Assembly (NCBI GenBank): GCA_004322465.1 | Contig: SCVO01000056.1 | Span: 1 to 52,920, forward strand | DNA length: 52,920 nt | Direction of reading: 5' to 3' | Source: Candidatus Nitrosotenuis sp. | GTDB lineage: Archaea > Thermoproteota > Nitrososphaeria > Nitrososphaerales > Nitrosopumilaceae | In this document: positions 20,295 through 29,442 of the stretch, piece after piece | Layout of the letters: the number at the start of each line of letters is the position of its first letter | How positions within the stretch are numbered: the first letter of the stretch is position 1 | Program-made: the position numbers and the translations under genes | Notes under the pieces: model-generated | The model's database searches: none | Seen by the model: only the letters and a program-made list of their open reading frames with translations | Told to the model about the DNA's origin: nothing

Positions 20295-21806
20295 TTATTT
20301 TTGAGGAATCTTGAATACTCGTTTAAAGTAGTCAGAGTTCTCTGGTGTTTCCTCTGCGTTTTCCTTGACGTTTGCAAGGTTCTTTGCCAGTTTTTTCTTG
20401 TATCCAAGCTGCATTTGTCGTGCAATCTGAATTCTTTGAGCTTGAGGAGAGCCTGCGCCGTGCATTGACTCTGTGAGATACCCTACCGCGTTTCGTCCAA
20501 GTGTCATGTTTTCAATTAATCGTAAAACCCGCATCCTGTTTTCAACATCTATTCCCTTTCTACCAGCAAGATACTTTTTGAGGAGGGGTCCTGCCACTGG
20601 ATGCCTAAAGTCTTGTTCAGAAGGCATTGTAACAACAAGTCCGCCTGCAATATCCTGTGCAAGCCTAGAGATTTCATATGGGAATCTAGTCACATTGTGT
20701 TTGCATACGTTTGCAAGCATGTCGTCGTTTAGCCATACGCCGGACTTCATTTCTTGCGCCTGGTATGAGGAGGCAATGCCTGCAGCATATATGGACTCGT
20801 TTAGGTGCGTCATCTCAACTAGTTTGTCTCTAATGTGAGAGACGTCTGGAATTCCATTGTAATCGGAAACTGCAGCTGATGCGCCAATCAATACATCGCC
20901 TAGTCCGGTCTTACAGACATAGCTTCTTCTATGATAACAGGTGAATCGTTCAACTAGCATTGCGGCAAATTCATACTCGCCATCCATGAAAATTTTGTCG
21001 TTTGGAATGAAAACGTCGTCAAGAATCATCAAAGCCTCCTGTCCTGCAAATTTTGAGTTTCCTGCATCGATGTCTCCGTCTTCCATGCTTCTTGTATCGC
21101 ATGACTGGCGTCCATAGATGTAGGTGATTCCAGGCGCATCTGCGGGAATTGCTCCGACAATGGCATAGTCTTTGTCTTTTTCTGTCAGCCTCATTGTAGG
21201 CATGACAATTATCCAGTGTGAGTTGATGCATCCAGTCTGGTGCGCCTTTGCCCCTTTGACATAGACTCCGTCTTTGGTTCTTTTTGTTATTCTAAGGAAC
21301 AGATCTGGATCTGCTTGCTCATGTGGGCTCTTGCCTCTGTCACCTTTGACATCAGTCATTGCTCCTCCTATGACAAAATTCTCTTCCTGCATCTGTTTGA
21401 TAAATTCTAGTAATCTTTTGTGATAACCGGTGTGATGCTTTTCATCTATTTCAAATGTGGTCGAATGAAGTGAGTTTATTGCGTCCATTCCTACACATCT
21501 TTGGAAGCACGTTCCGGTAAGCTGCCCTAGCTTTCTTTGCATCTTGTTTTGCAAAACCAAGTCCTGTGCAGATTCCGCAATATGCAAAAATCGGTTTATG
21601 TGTTTTCCTGAAATTTTTGACATTGGCGATGCCAATTCTTCTTCCCTTGCTGCCAAGTCGTACGTTTCAGCAACGGCATTAATTGAAGGGCGAATCATCG
21701 GATGATCCACAGGATCCTTTACTAGTTCTCCAAAAAGATACACTGTAAGTTTTCTACCCCTTAAGCTTTGGATATATTCCTGCCCAGTTCTTATTGGCAT
21801 GTTCAT
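20295..21806 (-). CDS. abfD: 4-hydroxybutyryl-CoA dehydratase (3HP/4HB cycle)
   Basis: 503 aa; RTGQEYIQSLRGRKLTVYLFGELV, KAHQTGCINSHWIIVMPT, FTCYHRRSYVCKTGLGDVLIGA. Confidence 0.95.
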   Translation of the reverse strand: MNMPIRTGQEYIQSLRGRKLTVYLFGELVKDPVDHPMIRPSINAVAETYDLAAREEELASPMSKISGKHINRFLHIAESAQDLVLQNKMQRKLGQLTGTCFQRCVGMDAINSLHSTTFEIDEKHHTGYHKRLLEFIKQMQEENFVIGGAMTDVKGDRGKSPHEQADPDLFLRITKRTKDGVYVKGAKAHQTGCINSHWIIVMPTMRLTEKDKDYAIVGAIPADAPGITYIYGRQSCDTRSMEDGDIDAGNSKFAGQEALMILDDVFIPNDKIFMDGEYEFAAMLVERFTCYHRRSYVCKTGLGDVLIGASAAVSDYNGIPDVSHIRDKLVEMTHLNESIYAAGIASSYQAQEMKSGVWLNDDMLANVCKHNVTRFPYEISRLAQDIAGGLVVTMPSEQDFRHPVAGPLLKKYLAGRKGIDVENRMRVLRLIENMTLGRNAVGYLTESMHGAGSPQAQRIQIARQMQLGYKKKLAKNLANVKENAEETPENSDYFKRVFKIPQK

Positions 21807-21908
21807 CCTTTGCCTGAACTGTTATAAATATTCAATATCGATCAGCCGGATCACGAATAAAATGGGCTAAATTTTAGGTCCTAAAGCATTAGGATAAACT
21901 AATCAGTT

Positions 21909-22463
21909 TTAACTTTTGTACCTAAAGCAGTTTGTAGTATGATCGTTTGTTATTCCAACTGCCTGCATAAACGCGTAACAGATTGTAGAGCCAACAAAAT
22001 TAAATCCTCTTTTCTTTAGATCCTTGCTAATTTTATCGGAAAGCGGTGTGTATGCGGGAACATCTTTTAGTTTTTTGTAGTGGTTTGTAATTGGCTTGCT
22101 GTTGACAAAATCCCAAATGTATGAGTCAAAGGAGCCAAATTCCTTTTGGACTGCAAGGAACTGTGTTGCGTTGTTTATGGCAGACAGGACTTTCAGTTTG
22201 TTTCTGATGATCCCCTCGTCTTTGAGCAATCGGTTTACATCCTTTTGTGTGTATTTTGAAACCCTGAGCGGATCAAAGTTGGAAAACGCCTTGCGATACG
22301 TTTGCCTCCTTTTTAGTACGGTAGACCATGACAGCCCAGCTTGGGCGCCCTCAAGGATTAACATCTCAAAGAGCATCTGATCATCATGTACTGGAATTCC
22401 CCATTCATTGTCGTGATATTGAACCATCAGATCATCTTTTGCCCACTCGCATCTTTGTGTCAT
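21909..22463 (-). CDS. tag: DNA-3-methyladenine glycosylase I
   Basis: RCEWAKDDLMVQYHDNEWGIPVHDDQMLFEMLILEGAQAGLSWSTVLKRR. Confidence 0.95.
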   Translation of the reverse strand: MTQRCEWAKDDLMVQYHDNEWGIPVHDDQMLFEMLILEGAQAGLSWSTVLKRRQTYRKAFSNFDPLRVSKYTQKDVNRLLKDEGIIRNKLKVLSAINNATQFLAVQKEFGSFDSYIWDFVNSKPITNHYKKLKDVPAYTPLSDKISKDLKKRGFNFVGSTICYAFMQAVGITNDHTTNCFRYKS

Positions 22464-22497
22464 TTTCTGAAAATTAGATTATTGTCAATTTATAGAA

Positions 22498-23181
22498 TTA
22501 GATTGTTTTAGCAAATTTCTTTCTGTATATTCCTGCTACAATTACTGCACCAACAAACGTTGCAGACCAATAAAGCCACAAATCATTCAAAAACCCTGAC
22601 AAGACTGCGGGAGCAAGTGCGCGTATTGGGTTCATTGATGCGCCAGAAATAAAAGATAAAAAGAGAATGTCAAGACCGACTATACCTCCAATTGCCAGAC
22701 CCGAGCCACCACGCAATCCCTTTGTATGAACCACAGCTAGGATAACTGCCAATAGCAGAATAGTGGCAAGAACTTCAACTCCGAAAATTATTGGTAGTGG
22801 ATAGGAATAGTTTGGAGCATTTGCACCAAGATTTGCATCAGTACCGATTACAAATTTTACAAACAAGCTTGCAAGAAATGCACCGATAAATTCAGCTGAA
22901 AGATAGATGAATAACTGATTTTTTGGCATGTGTTTTGTGATTAGAAATGTGATTGTGACTGCAGGATTAAAGTGGGCCATCGAGGTTTTTCCAAACGCGT
23001 AGACCATCAAAGTCACTGCAGCAAACGGCGCAAATGCCTCAAACCAGACACCAATTTGTCCTTCATGTTGTGCATTGATTACAACAGAGCCAGTAGCAAA
23101 CACGACTACCATAAAGGTTCCAACAAGTTCAGCAAAAAACCTCTTCTGATTTGAAGAAAGTTTCACTCTAGTGTTTTGCAA
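22498..23181 (-). CDS. MIP/aquaporin family channel (AqpS-like, arsenic-linked by context)
   Basis: FNPAVTITF and SGASMNPIRALAPAVLSG NPA-type boxes; six-TM pattern; overlaps arsC. Confidence 0.88.
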   Translation of the reverse strand: MQNTRVKLSSNQKRFFAELVGTFMVVVFATGSVVINAQHEGQIGVWFEAFAPFAAVTLMVYAFGKTSMAHFNPAVTITFLITKHMPKNQLFIYLSAEFIGAFLASLFVKFVIGTDANLGANAPNYSYPLPIIFGVEVLATILLLAVILAVVHTKGLRGGSGLAIGGIVGLDILFLSFISGASMNPIRALAPAVLSGFLNDLWLYWSATFVGAVIVAGIYRKKFAKTI

Positions 23182-23576
23182 AGCTCATTTATCCTTTTTT
23201 CAATCAAGTCACGAATTTTCCGTACTTCGCCAAGTGGTTTTCCTTTTGGATCTGGAATTTCCCAGTCCAAGACATTTTGAACAAATATCGCAGGACATGA
23301 TTCCTTGTCCATGCACCCCATGTTTACTATTCTAGTTGAATGTTGAATTATGGAATCTGAGATTATCTTCGGCTGCTGATTAGAAATGTCGATTCCGATT
23401 TCCTTCATTACCGCAATAGCGAGTGGGTTTATCGCATCAATTGGCTTTGTCCCCGCACTTTGTGGTTCGTACCCACGGGGCGCATATTTTCGAAAAAAGC
23501 CTTCCGCCATCTGGCTTCGGCCAGCGTTCTCTACGCACACAAACAATATTTTTTTGACATCAGGCATCAAAAACAT
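23163..23576 (-). CDS. arsC: Arsenate reductase (low-MW protein tyrosine phosphatase family)
   Basis: ILFVCVENAGRSQMAEGFFRKYAP (CX5R loop variant), NMGCMDKESCPA. Confidence 0.92.
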   Translation of the reverse strand: MFLMPDVKKILFVCVENAGRSQMAEGFFRKYAPRGYEPQSAGTKPIDAINPLAIAVMKEIGIDISNQQPKIISDSIIQHSTRIVNMGCMDKESCPAIFVQNVLDWEIPDPKGKPLGEVRKIRDLIEKRINELCKTLE

Positions 23577-23608
23577 ATAAATCTTAGTTCATATAAATTG
23601 TTATTGAT

Positions 23609-23911
23609 ATGAAAGGTGCGACCCTACTCAAATGCATTTGTGAGGAAACGCGATTTAGCATTTTGGAGATCTTACAAAAAAACAATGAAATGTCAGTAAA
23701 TGATCTTGTGACAAAACTAAAAAAAGACCAGCCTCTTGTGTCGCACCACCTACGTGCCCTCAAGGAGTGCGGCATTGTCAAGACAAGAGAAAATGGCAAG
23801 ATGGTAATGTATTCTGTCGCAAACAAGGACATCTCAAAACTGATAAGCGACATCGTCAAGACTTCAGAAAAAATGGCAACCATATGTTGCGAGATGCCAG
23901 GCTGCTGCTGA
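23609..23911 (+). CDS. arsR: ArsR-family HTH repressor
   Basis: LKCICEETRFSILEILQKNNEMSVNDLVTKLKKDQPLVSHHLRALKECGIVKTRENGKMVMYSV; C-terminal Cys cluster CCEMPGCC; divergent from arsC. Confidence 0.92.
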   Translation: MKGATLLKCICEETRFSILEILQKNNEMSVNDLVTKLKKDQPLVSHHLRALKECGIVKTRENGKMVMYSVANKDISKLISDIVKTSEKMATICCEMPGCC

Positions 23912-23921
23912 TTTTTTAAAT

Positions 23922-24335
23922 TTATTTCAAATGTTTTGAAGCCTTTTTTGCCTTGTAGAGTATTTTGAATCCTGCCTTTGACGCCTTTAGTGTTTTTACC
24001 AAGTTCACGGAAATCTTTGCAATTTTAAATCCAGCCAGAAACGGAATTAGTGCTAGCATCACAATGTCATGCCAGTGCTTTTTCAGAAACAGTTTCCAGC
24101 TGGCTAACTTTCTGTACTTGAAGTAAAGATCAAGTGCGAGCAGCCCAAATATTGCCCAGAGCAGAATTTCGAAATAGATTTCATATTCGTGAGAAATGTC
24201 AAGAAGAGATTCTGCTAGAAAAACAGACTGCGGATGAAACGACAAAAATCCAATAAAATACACTATAACCATGCCAAGCAACAAGAAATCAAGTGATTTG
24301 CCAAGTGTGCTTCTTTGTTCCATGTTCATTTCCAT
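23922..24335 (-). CDS. Small membrane protein with K-rich C-terminal helix (possible voltage-sensor-like fragment)
   Basis: 137 aa; two or three hydrophobic segments; HDIVMLALIPFLAGFKIAKISVNLVKTLKASKAGFKILYKAKK. Confidence 0.5.
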   Translation of the reverse strand: MEMNMEQRSTLGKSLDFLLLGMVIVYFIGFLSFHPQSVFLAESLLDISHEYEIYFEILLWAIFGLLALDLYFKYRKLASWKLFLKKHWHDIVMLALIPFLAGFKIAKISVNLVKTLKASKAGFKILYKAKKASKHLK

Positions 24336-24359
24336 GATTTAAAAAAAATTAAAGCATTC

Positions 24360-24527
24360 CTATGCAGTGGCTAGGAATGCCCCGATTCCAGCCCCTACGC
24401 CAATGCCAAGAACAAAGAAAAGAGCGTCCCAAGCAATGACCTTTTTGAACGGAGCATGGACTTCGTAGTGCCAATGAGTTGGCTTTTGGGTTTGTCCCAT
24501 GATTCTATGATGTTCCAAAGCGCTCAT
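24360..24527 (-). CDS. Small single-TM protein (55 aa, MSALEHHRIMGQTQKPTHWHYEVHAPFKKVIAWDALFFVLGIGVGAGIGAFLATA)
   Basis: Read from sequence; clean start/stop; not in ORF track. Confidence 0.5.
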   Translation of the reverse strand: MSALEHHRIMGQTQKPTHWHYEVHAPFKKVIAWDALFFVLGIGVGAGIGAFLATA

Positions 24528-24615
24528 AGAGTATCGTAAGCTAGTCTTATGATGAATCAGCTAAGTTGTTGAATCTAGCTAATATCGTCTGATTTCCAAC
24601 TAGTTATGAAGAAAA

Positions 24616-24816
24616 ATGCGAATTGATTTGTGCAGAAAATGTGGCCATGAGAGGAAAAAATACGAACAGTCAGAGTCATGCAAGACTTGCGGTAGGGACT
24701 TTGAGCAATTCGTCTGCCTTGGCTGCAGTGCCATTACAGAACCGCAATATCACATACACAGAATTGAGATGGAGGCTTTGACCATCAGCCCACAGGCGGT
24801 TTCTAAAAAGAGATGA
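24616..24816 (+). CDS. Small zinc-ribbon protein
   Basis: 66 aa; CRKCGHERKKYEQSESCKTCGRDFEQFVCLGC. Confidence 0.6.
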   Translation: MRIDLCRKCGHERKKYEQSESCKTCGRDFEQFVCLGCSAITEPQYHIHRIEMEALTISPQAVSKKR

Positions 24817-24935
24817 TTGAGAAAATCATTCACGGCATACAGACAAAAAGCGCAAAGCTTCCAAGACATAAAATTGGATTCTACGGGTTTGTCATTACTG
24901 CATCAGCAATAGCTGTAATTATGTCGGTTTTTTAA
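24813..24935 (+). CDS. Small TM miniprotein (40 aa, MIEKIIHGIQTKSAKLPRHKIGFYGFVITASAIAVIMSVF)
   Basis: ATGA overlap with stop of the preceding zinc-ribbon gene; one hydrophobic helix. Confidence 0.5.
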   Translation: MIEKIIHGIQTKSAKLPRHKIGFYGFVITASAIAVIMSVF

Positions 24936-27028
24936 AGTCCGATTCTGATATCAAGGATCTTGCATCCTTTGCCTTGCTCCATGACAAGCACGGGGTTCAT
25001 GTCAAGCTCTTTTATTTCCTTAAAGTCGGTTACAAGTGCAGAGAGTTTCTGAATGAGTTCTGAGAGCTTTTTCAGATCAGATGGTTTCTCTCCCCTTACC
25101 CCCTCTAGTAGTTTTTTTGTCTTGATTGAGTTTATCATGTCGTCTGCTTCCTTGTTGGTTATTGGCGCCAGTCTGAATGTGACATCCTTTAGCACCTCAA
25201 CATAGATTCCGCCCATTCCAAGCATTATGACGGGTCCAAATCCAGCCTCCAACTTTGAGCCGATTATCAGCTCCTTGCCGCCCTTTACCATCTCCTGTAC
25301 CAGAATTCCTTTGATGGTTGCTTTTTGGTTGTATTTTTTGGCGTTTTTGATTATGGTGCTAAACGCATCGCGCACGTCCTTTTCATTTGACATTCCCACC
25401 TTTACGCCGCCGGCATCTGATTTGTGGATTATCTGAGGGGATGCAATCTTCATTACAACTGGAAATCCAATCTTCTTTGCTGCCCTTACTGCGTCGTCTT
25501 CTGTTTTTGCAAGTATGCTTTGAGGTAATGGGAATCCATATGCACGCAAGACTTCCTGTCCCTCCTCTTCTAGAAGATTGGTCCTTCCTTGCTTTTTGAC
25601 TGCGTCAAAAACCTTCTTCACCTTTGCCTTGTCTGCATTGAATTTTGTAATTGTTCCATCCGTTGATTGCTGCCAGGCAGTAAACTTCAACATCGCACGC
25701 AGTGCACGAATCGCACCTTCCGCATAGGTATAGTACGGGACATCACCTGCTGCCAAAATTTCTCTGTTTTTGATTCCCTCGTCAAGTCCCATCAGGCTGG
25801 CAAGCATTGTTTTTTTGTATTTTTTTGACATTTTTACTATAACTTCTGCAAGCTTGTCATAGTCCAAGGTGGCAGATGGAGTACACATTGCGATAACAGA
25901 GCCGACGTTTTTGTGTCCCAGTACATTTTCCAGTACATTGTTGAATCGGTTGTAGTCAGCATCGCCAACTATGTCGACTGGATTTCTTGAGCTTCCCCAT
26001 GGCGGTATTACGGCATTTATTTTTGGTCTAATGTCTTCAATGCTTGCCATCTTGATTCCCATTTTGGAGCAAGCATCAGTCGAAATGATTGCAGGTCCGC
26101 CTGCGTTTGATACTATTACTAGATCGCCTTTCTCTGGAAGCGGTTGTTTTGAAAACGCAGTAGCATAATCAAATAATTCCTCCATTGTGTCCACCCGGAT
26201 TGCTCCTGCTTGGTGTAACACCGCATCATAGATTTCGTCAGAGCCCATCAATGCGCCTGTGTGCGACATTGCGGCCTTTGCACCCTCTGGGCTTCGTCCT
26301 GATTTTAACACCAGTACCGGCTTTTTGAGTTTCTTTGTTATTTGCTTGCAAATTTTAAGAAATTCTTGACCGTCTCCCATGTCTTCCAGATACATTACAA
26401 TCACTTTGGTTTGCTTGTGTTCAGCAAGTATTTTGAGAACATCAACTTCGCTCATCTCTGCCTTGTTTCCAAGGCTGATTACTGCTGAAAATCCAATTCC
26501 CTGAGCGCTTGCATCTTCCACTAATGCTGCACATATTGCTCCGCTTTGCGATATCAGGGCGATTTGGCCAGACTTGGGAGTTACTTTGAGAAACGTGGAG
26601 TTCATCATTGTCTTTGGATCAAGGTTCATCACCCCGAGGCAGTTTGGCCCGATTAGCTTGATTCCGTATTTTTTGACAATGTCTTTTAGCTGCTGTTCAA
26701 GTTTGCGTCCTTCCTCGTTTACTTCCTTGAATCCAGCAGTGATTACGATTACTCCTTTGATCTTTTTCTTGCCGCACTCCTCCAGTACTGCCGGGACAAT
26801 GTCATTTTTTGTGACAACCACTGCTAGATCGATTGGCTCTTTTACATCGAGTACGGTTTTGAATGCCTGCTTGTCAAACACTCTATCACGGGTAGGGCTG
26901 ATTGGGAAAATTTTTCCCTTGTAGCCCTTCATGATGTTTGATGTGATTGCGCGTCCTACGCTTCCTTCCTTGTCAGACGCACCGATTATTGCAATGGATT
27001 TTGGTGAAAGAAAAACAGATTCTGCCAT
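24932..27028 (-). CDS. ADP-forming acyl-CoA synthetase, likely 4-hydroxybutyryl-CoA (or 3-hydroxypropionyl-CoA) synthetase of the 3HP/4HB cycle
   Basis: 698 aa; CoA-binding GASDKEGSVGRAITSNIMKGYKGKIFPI; GPNCLGVMN; ATP-grasp PVVMKIASPQIIHKSDAGGVKVGM; about 3 kb from abfD. Confidence 0.9.
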   Translation of the reverse strand: MAESVFLSPKSIAIIGASDKEGSVGRAITSNIMKGYKGKIFPISPTRDRVFDKQAFKTVLDVKEPIDLAVVVTKNDIVPAVLEECGKKKIKGVIVITAGFKEVNEEGRKLEQQLKDIVKKYGIKLIGPNCLGVMNLDPKTMMNSTFLKVTPKSGQIALISQSGAICAALVEDASAQGIGFSAVISLGNKAEMSEVDVLKILAEHKQTKVIVMYLEDMGDGQEFLKICKQITKKLKKPVLVLKSGRSPEGAKAAMSHTGALMGSDEIYDAVLHQAGAIRVDTMEELFDYATAFSKQPLPEKGDLVIVSNAGGPAIISTDACSKMGIKMASIEDIRPKINAVIPPWGSSRNPVDIVGDADYNRFNNVLENVLGHKNVGSVIAMCTPSATLDYDKLAEVIVKMSKKYKKTMLASLMGLDEGIKNREILAAGDVPYYTYAEGAIRALRAMLKFTAWQQSTDGTITKFNADKAKVKKVFDAVKKQGRTNLLEEEGQEVLRAYGFPLPQSILAKTEDDAVRAAKKIGFPVVMKIASPQIIHKSDAGGVKVGMSNEKDVRDAFSTIIKNAKKYNQKATIKGILVQEMVKGGKELIIGSKLEAGFGPVIMLGMGGIYVEVLKDVTFRLAPITNKEADDMINSIKTKKLLEGVRGEKPSDLKKLSELIQKLSALVTDFKEIKELDMNPVLVMEQGKGCKILDIRIGL

Positions 27029-27083
27029 ATCAGATTGGGCGCATTATTTTCCATAATAAAGCTATTCACTAAAGCTTTGATCG

Positions 27084-27440
27084 CTAACTTCCAAGCATTT
27101 TGCCGGCCAAGTTTTGTGCACGCGGGATCCACGTTATTTTCAGACTCGGAATTGTCTTCATGAGAGTCCAGGATTCCCGTGCCAGCTCGCGCAACGGCTC
27201 ACTGTTTATCGCAAATTCGTGATTCAGCTGAGACACGGTATTTTTTGAGTCTGAATAGATTGTTATTTCGTCATTTGAGTGGGCAAATTTCTTCAAAGCG
27301 GAAATGATTCCAAGATATTCTGCCTGATTGTTTGTTATTCCTTGCTTTTTTTCATAAAACGACTCTCCTGTTTCCTTTACAAAATATCCGTAGCCAGAGT
27401 TTTCCCCGCCAGAACCGTCAACGTAAATGCTAAGCGTCAT
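27084..27440 (-). CDS. Ribonuclease HI family protein
   Basis: IYVDGSGGENSGYGYF, ITNNQAEYLGIISALKKF, IYSDSKNTVSQL. Confidence 0.8.
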   Translation of the reverse strand: MTLSIYVDGSGGENSGYGYFVKETGESFYEKKQGITNNQAEYLGIISALKKFAHSNDEITIYSDSKNTVSQLNHEFAINSEPLRELARESWTLMKTIPSLKITWIPRAQNLAGKMLGS

Positions 27441-27903
27441 CTTTGTACAACCTCGTAAGCTTAACCCCTAGATTAACAATAGCTAAATAGACAGTTGCAG
27501 ATATCAAGTGCGTGACTAATGAAGCCATGTACGGCTCGTAGTTAATAGTAAGGAGATAGTATTGCAGGTACCACCGTACACCCATGTACACTATCTCGCC
27601 TGCTCCAACTGACGTGACTATCTTTATGAGATCTTTTTTCAGACGCGGCGAATCGACTTGGCCAAGATCTGTTCGATATTTTTTTCTATTATCAACATAG
27701 AACAACATTCCAAATGCCGAATAAAAAACGACAAGATCTACCAACAGAGTATAGCTGCTATTTAGATAATCTTCCTGATCTGCTAAAAGCTGAGCGGCAA
27801 CCGCAGAAAATATTACTGCTACAACAATTGCCAAAAACAAGTTTTTGTTTAGCTTTACGTATTCTCTGTAGCTTTGCTTCATGAATTTTTCAAAATAATA
27901 CAA
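27430..27903 (-). CDS. Membrane protein, about 4 TM
   Basis: 157 aa hydrophobic ORF overlapping the RNase H ORF. Confidence 0.6.
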   Translation of the reverse strand: MYYFEKFMKQSYREYVKLNKNLFLAIVVAVIFSAVAAQLLADQEDYLNSSYTLLVDLVVFYSAFGMLFYVDNRKKYRTDLGQVDSPRLKKDLIKIVTSVGAGEIVYMGVRWYLQYYLLTINYEPYMASLVTHLISATVYLAIVNLGVKLTRLYKDDA

Positions 27904-27912
27904 CAGATAAAC

Positions 27913-28197
27913 CTAGTCCATTGTAATTTTCAAAAAGATCAGAATTCCTGCAAGCTCTGCTATGTGTACTCCAAGCAAATACGGAAATATTTCATGTGAG
28001 AATAGTTCGTCCATTGAGAAATACGCGTATGCCCCTATGATGTTGTGTAAAAACAGCATGACCGAAAACACAATCATGCCTAATGGCATCTGTGCCCTTG
28101 TCCTAACATACATTTTGCCAAACACAGACATCAAAATGCCGAGTACTATCATGTTAACAATTGAGACGCCTGACAGAACTGCAGAAGTTGACTCCAT
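27913..28197 (-). CDS. Membrane protein, about 3 TM
   Basis: 94 aa hydrophobic ORF. Confidence 0.6.
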   Translation of the reverse strand: MESTSAVLSGVSIVNMIVLGILMSVFGKMYVRTRAQMPLGMIVFSVMLFLHNIIGAYAYFSMDELFSHEIFPYLLGVHIAELAGILIFLKITMD

Positions 28198-28273
28198 TTA
28201 GAAAAGACCTCTTCTCATAGCTTATTTACTTTTTTCCAGTTTTCCGGCGATCTGACCACAAAAATGAGTTTCT

Positions 28274-29035
28274 TTAGTTAATACCTAGTCCAAAAAAATT
28301 CCCGCTCATTGCGATATTGTACATAATGTCAACGCCTATTATGATACTTATTGAGCCGACCGAATAACGCAGAATCTTGTTGATTCTTTCCGAATAAAGC
28401 GCAAGTGAAAACGGCAACCCTATAGCGCTGCTCACCAACATCATTCCAACTATTGAGCCTATCCCAAAAACTAGGACGAATGACAGAATGGTTTGCAGAT
28501 CATGCAATGTCGAAAGCGCCAAGACCACCAGACTCCCGCTTCCTGCCAATCCATGGATACAGCCAATGATGTACGATTTATGCCCGTGACCGTGCGCGGC
28601 ATCGTGTGCATGAGGGTGCGTGTGAATCACGCCGTCATGAGTATGAGTGTGAATGTGTTTTTCTCCAAATAATTTTCTGTTAAGATATGTAAACAATCCA
28701 AGAATTACGAGCATCATACCAACACCAAATTCAAAGTTGCCAAACATTTCATTTGGAATGCTCATCGAGAATGCAAAAATCAGCAGACTTACAAGGACTA
28801 GTGAGGATGTGTGTCCAGCTCCCCACAGTGCGCCTAGAATTGAGCTTTTGATAGCGCCGGAGCCAATTTGTCGAAAAAACGATGAAGAGTTTTTTTGCAT
28901 TGACTTTGAATTTTGGGTGGCCACGGCAACGACATGATCAGGCTCAAAAGCGTGAAAAAGGCCTATCACGAATCCAGCAACGAGGACAAAAAGCGGGGTT
29001 GCCGTTGGGAGTTGTTTGATTAGCTCATCAATCAT
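28274..29035 (-). CDS. NicO/UreH-type nickel/cobalt transporter with His-rich cytosolic loop
   Basis: FHAFEPDHVVAVATQN, HIHTHTHDGVIHTHPHAHDAAHGHGHK, CIHGLAGSGSLVVLAL. Confidence 0.85.
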   Translation of the reverse strand: MIDELIKQLPTATPLFVLVAGFVIGLFHAFEPDHVVAVATQNSKSMQKNSSSFFRQIGSGAIKSSILGALWGAGHTSSLVLVSLLIFAFSMSIPNEMFGNFEFGVGMMLVILGLFTYLNRKLFGEKHIHTHTHDGVIHTHPHAHDAAHGHGHKSYIIGCIHGLAGSGSLVVLALSTLHDLQTILSFVLVFGIGSIVGMMLVSSAIGLPFSLALYSERINKILRYSVGSISIIIGVDIMYNIAMSGNFFGLGIN

Positions 29036-29052
29036 ATCTTTCGACCTTTAAT

Positions 29053-29442
29053 TCAAGTAGACTTTAGGATATAATCCGAAATTTGGATAGGAGTGCTCAA
29101 AGTGATAATCTTCATCGGTGCATCATCAAGTGTGACCTCAAAAGACACAGTTCTCAGGGTCTCAGGAACTCCGATCATCACCTGTTCCGGACTTAGAAGA
29201 TAGGAGGCATTTGCTTGAATTCGTTCAACTGATTTGCCATCACGAAGTTCAGAAACGATAAACGAAGAGTAAACAGCGATAGCCTCGTTGATGTTGATCT
29301 TAAGATTTCTGTCCAGTCTGCCCTTTATCATCGTCACCGAGTTGGCAAAAATTTCCTCATCTGCTTTGCTCGAATATTGATAAACTTGCGTAAAAGGCGA
29401 CACGTCAGGTTCTCCTTTTATTATTATGTTGATGTGGATCAA
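29053..29442 (-). CDS. Stand-alone urease gamma subunit (UreA)-like paralog
   Basis: 129 aa; KININEAIAVYSSFIVSELRDGKSVERIQANASYLLSPEQVMIGVPETLRTVSFEVTLDDAPMKIITLSTPI aligns colinearly with the window's Ure[76 protein letters not shown] start overlaps the upstream stop (TTGA). Confidence 0.75.
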   Translation of the reverse strand: MIHINIIIKGEPDVSPFTQVYQYSSKADEEIFANSVTMIKGRLDRNLKININEAIAVYSSFIVSELRDGKSVERIQANASYLLSPEQVMIGVPETLRTVSFEVTLDDAPMKIITLSTPIQISDYILKST

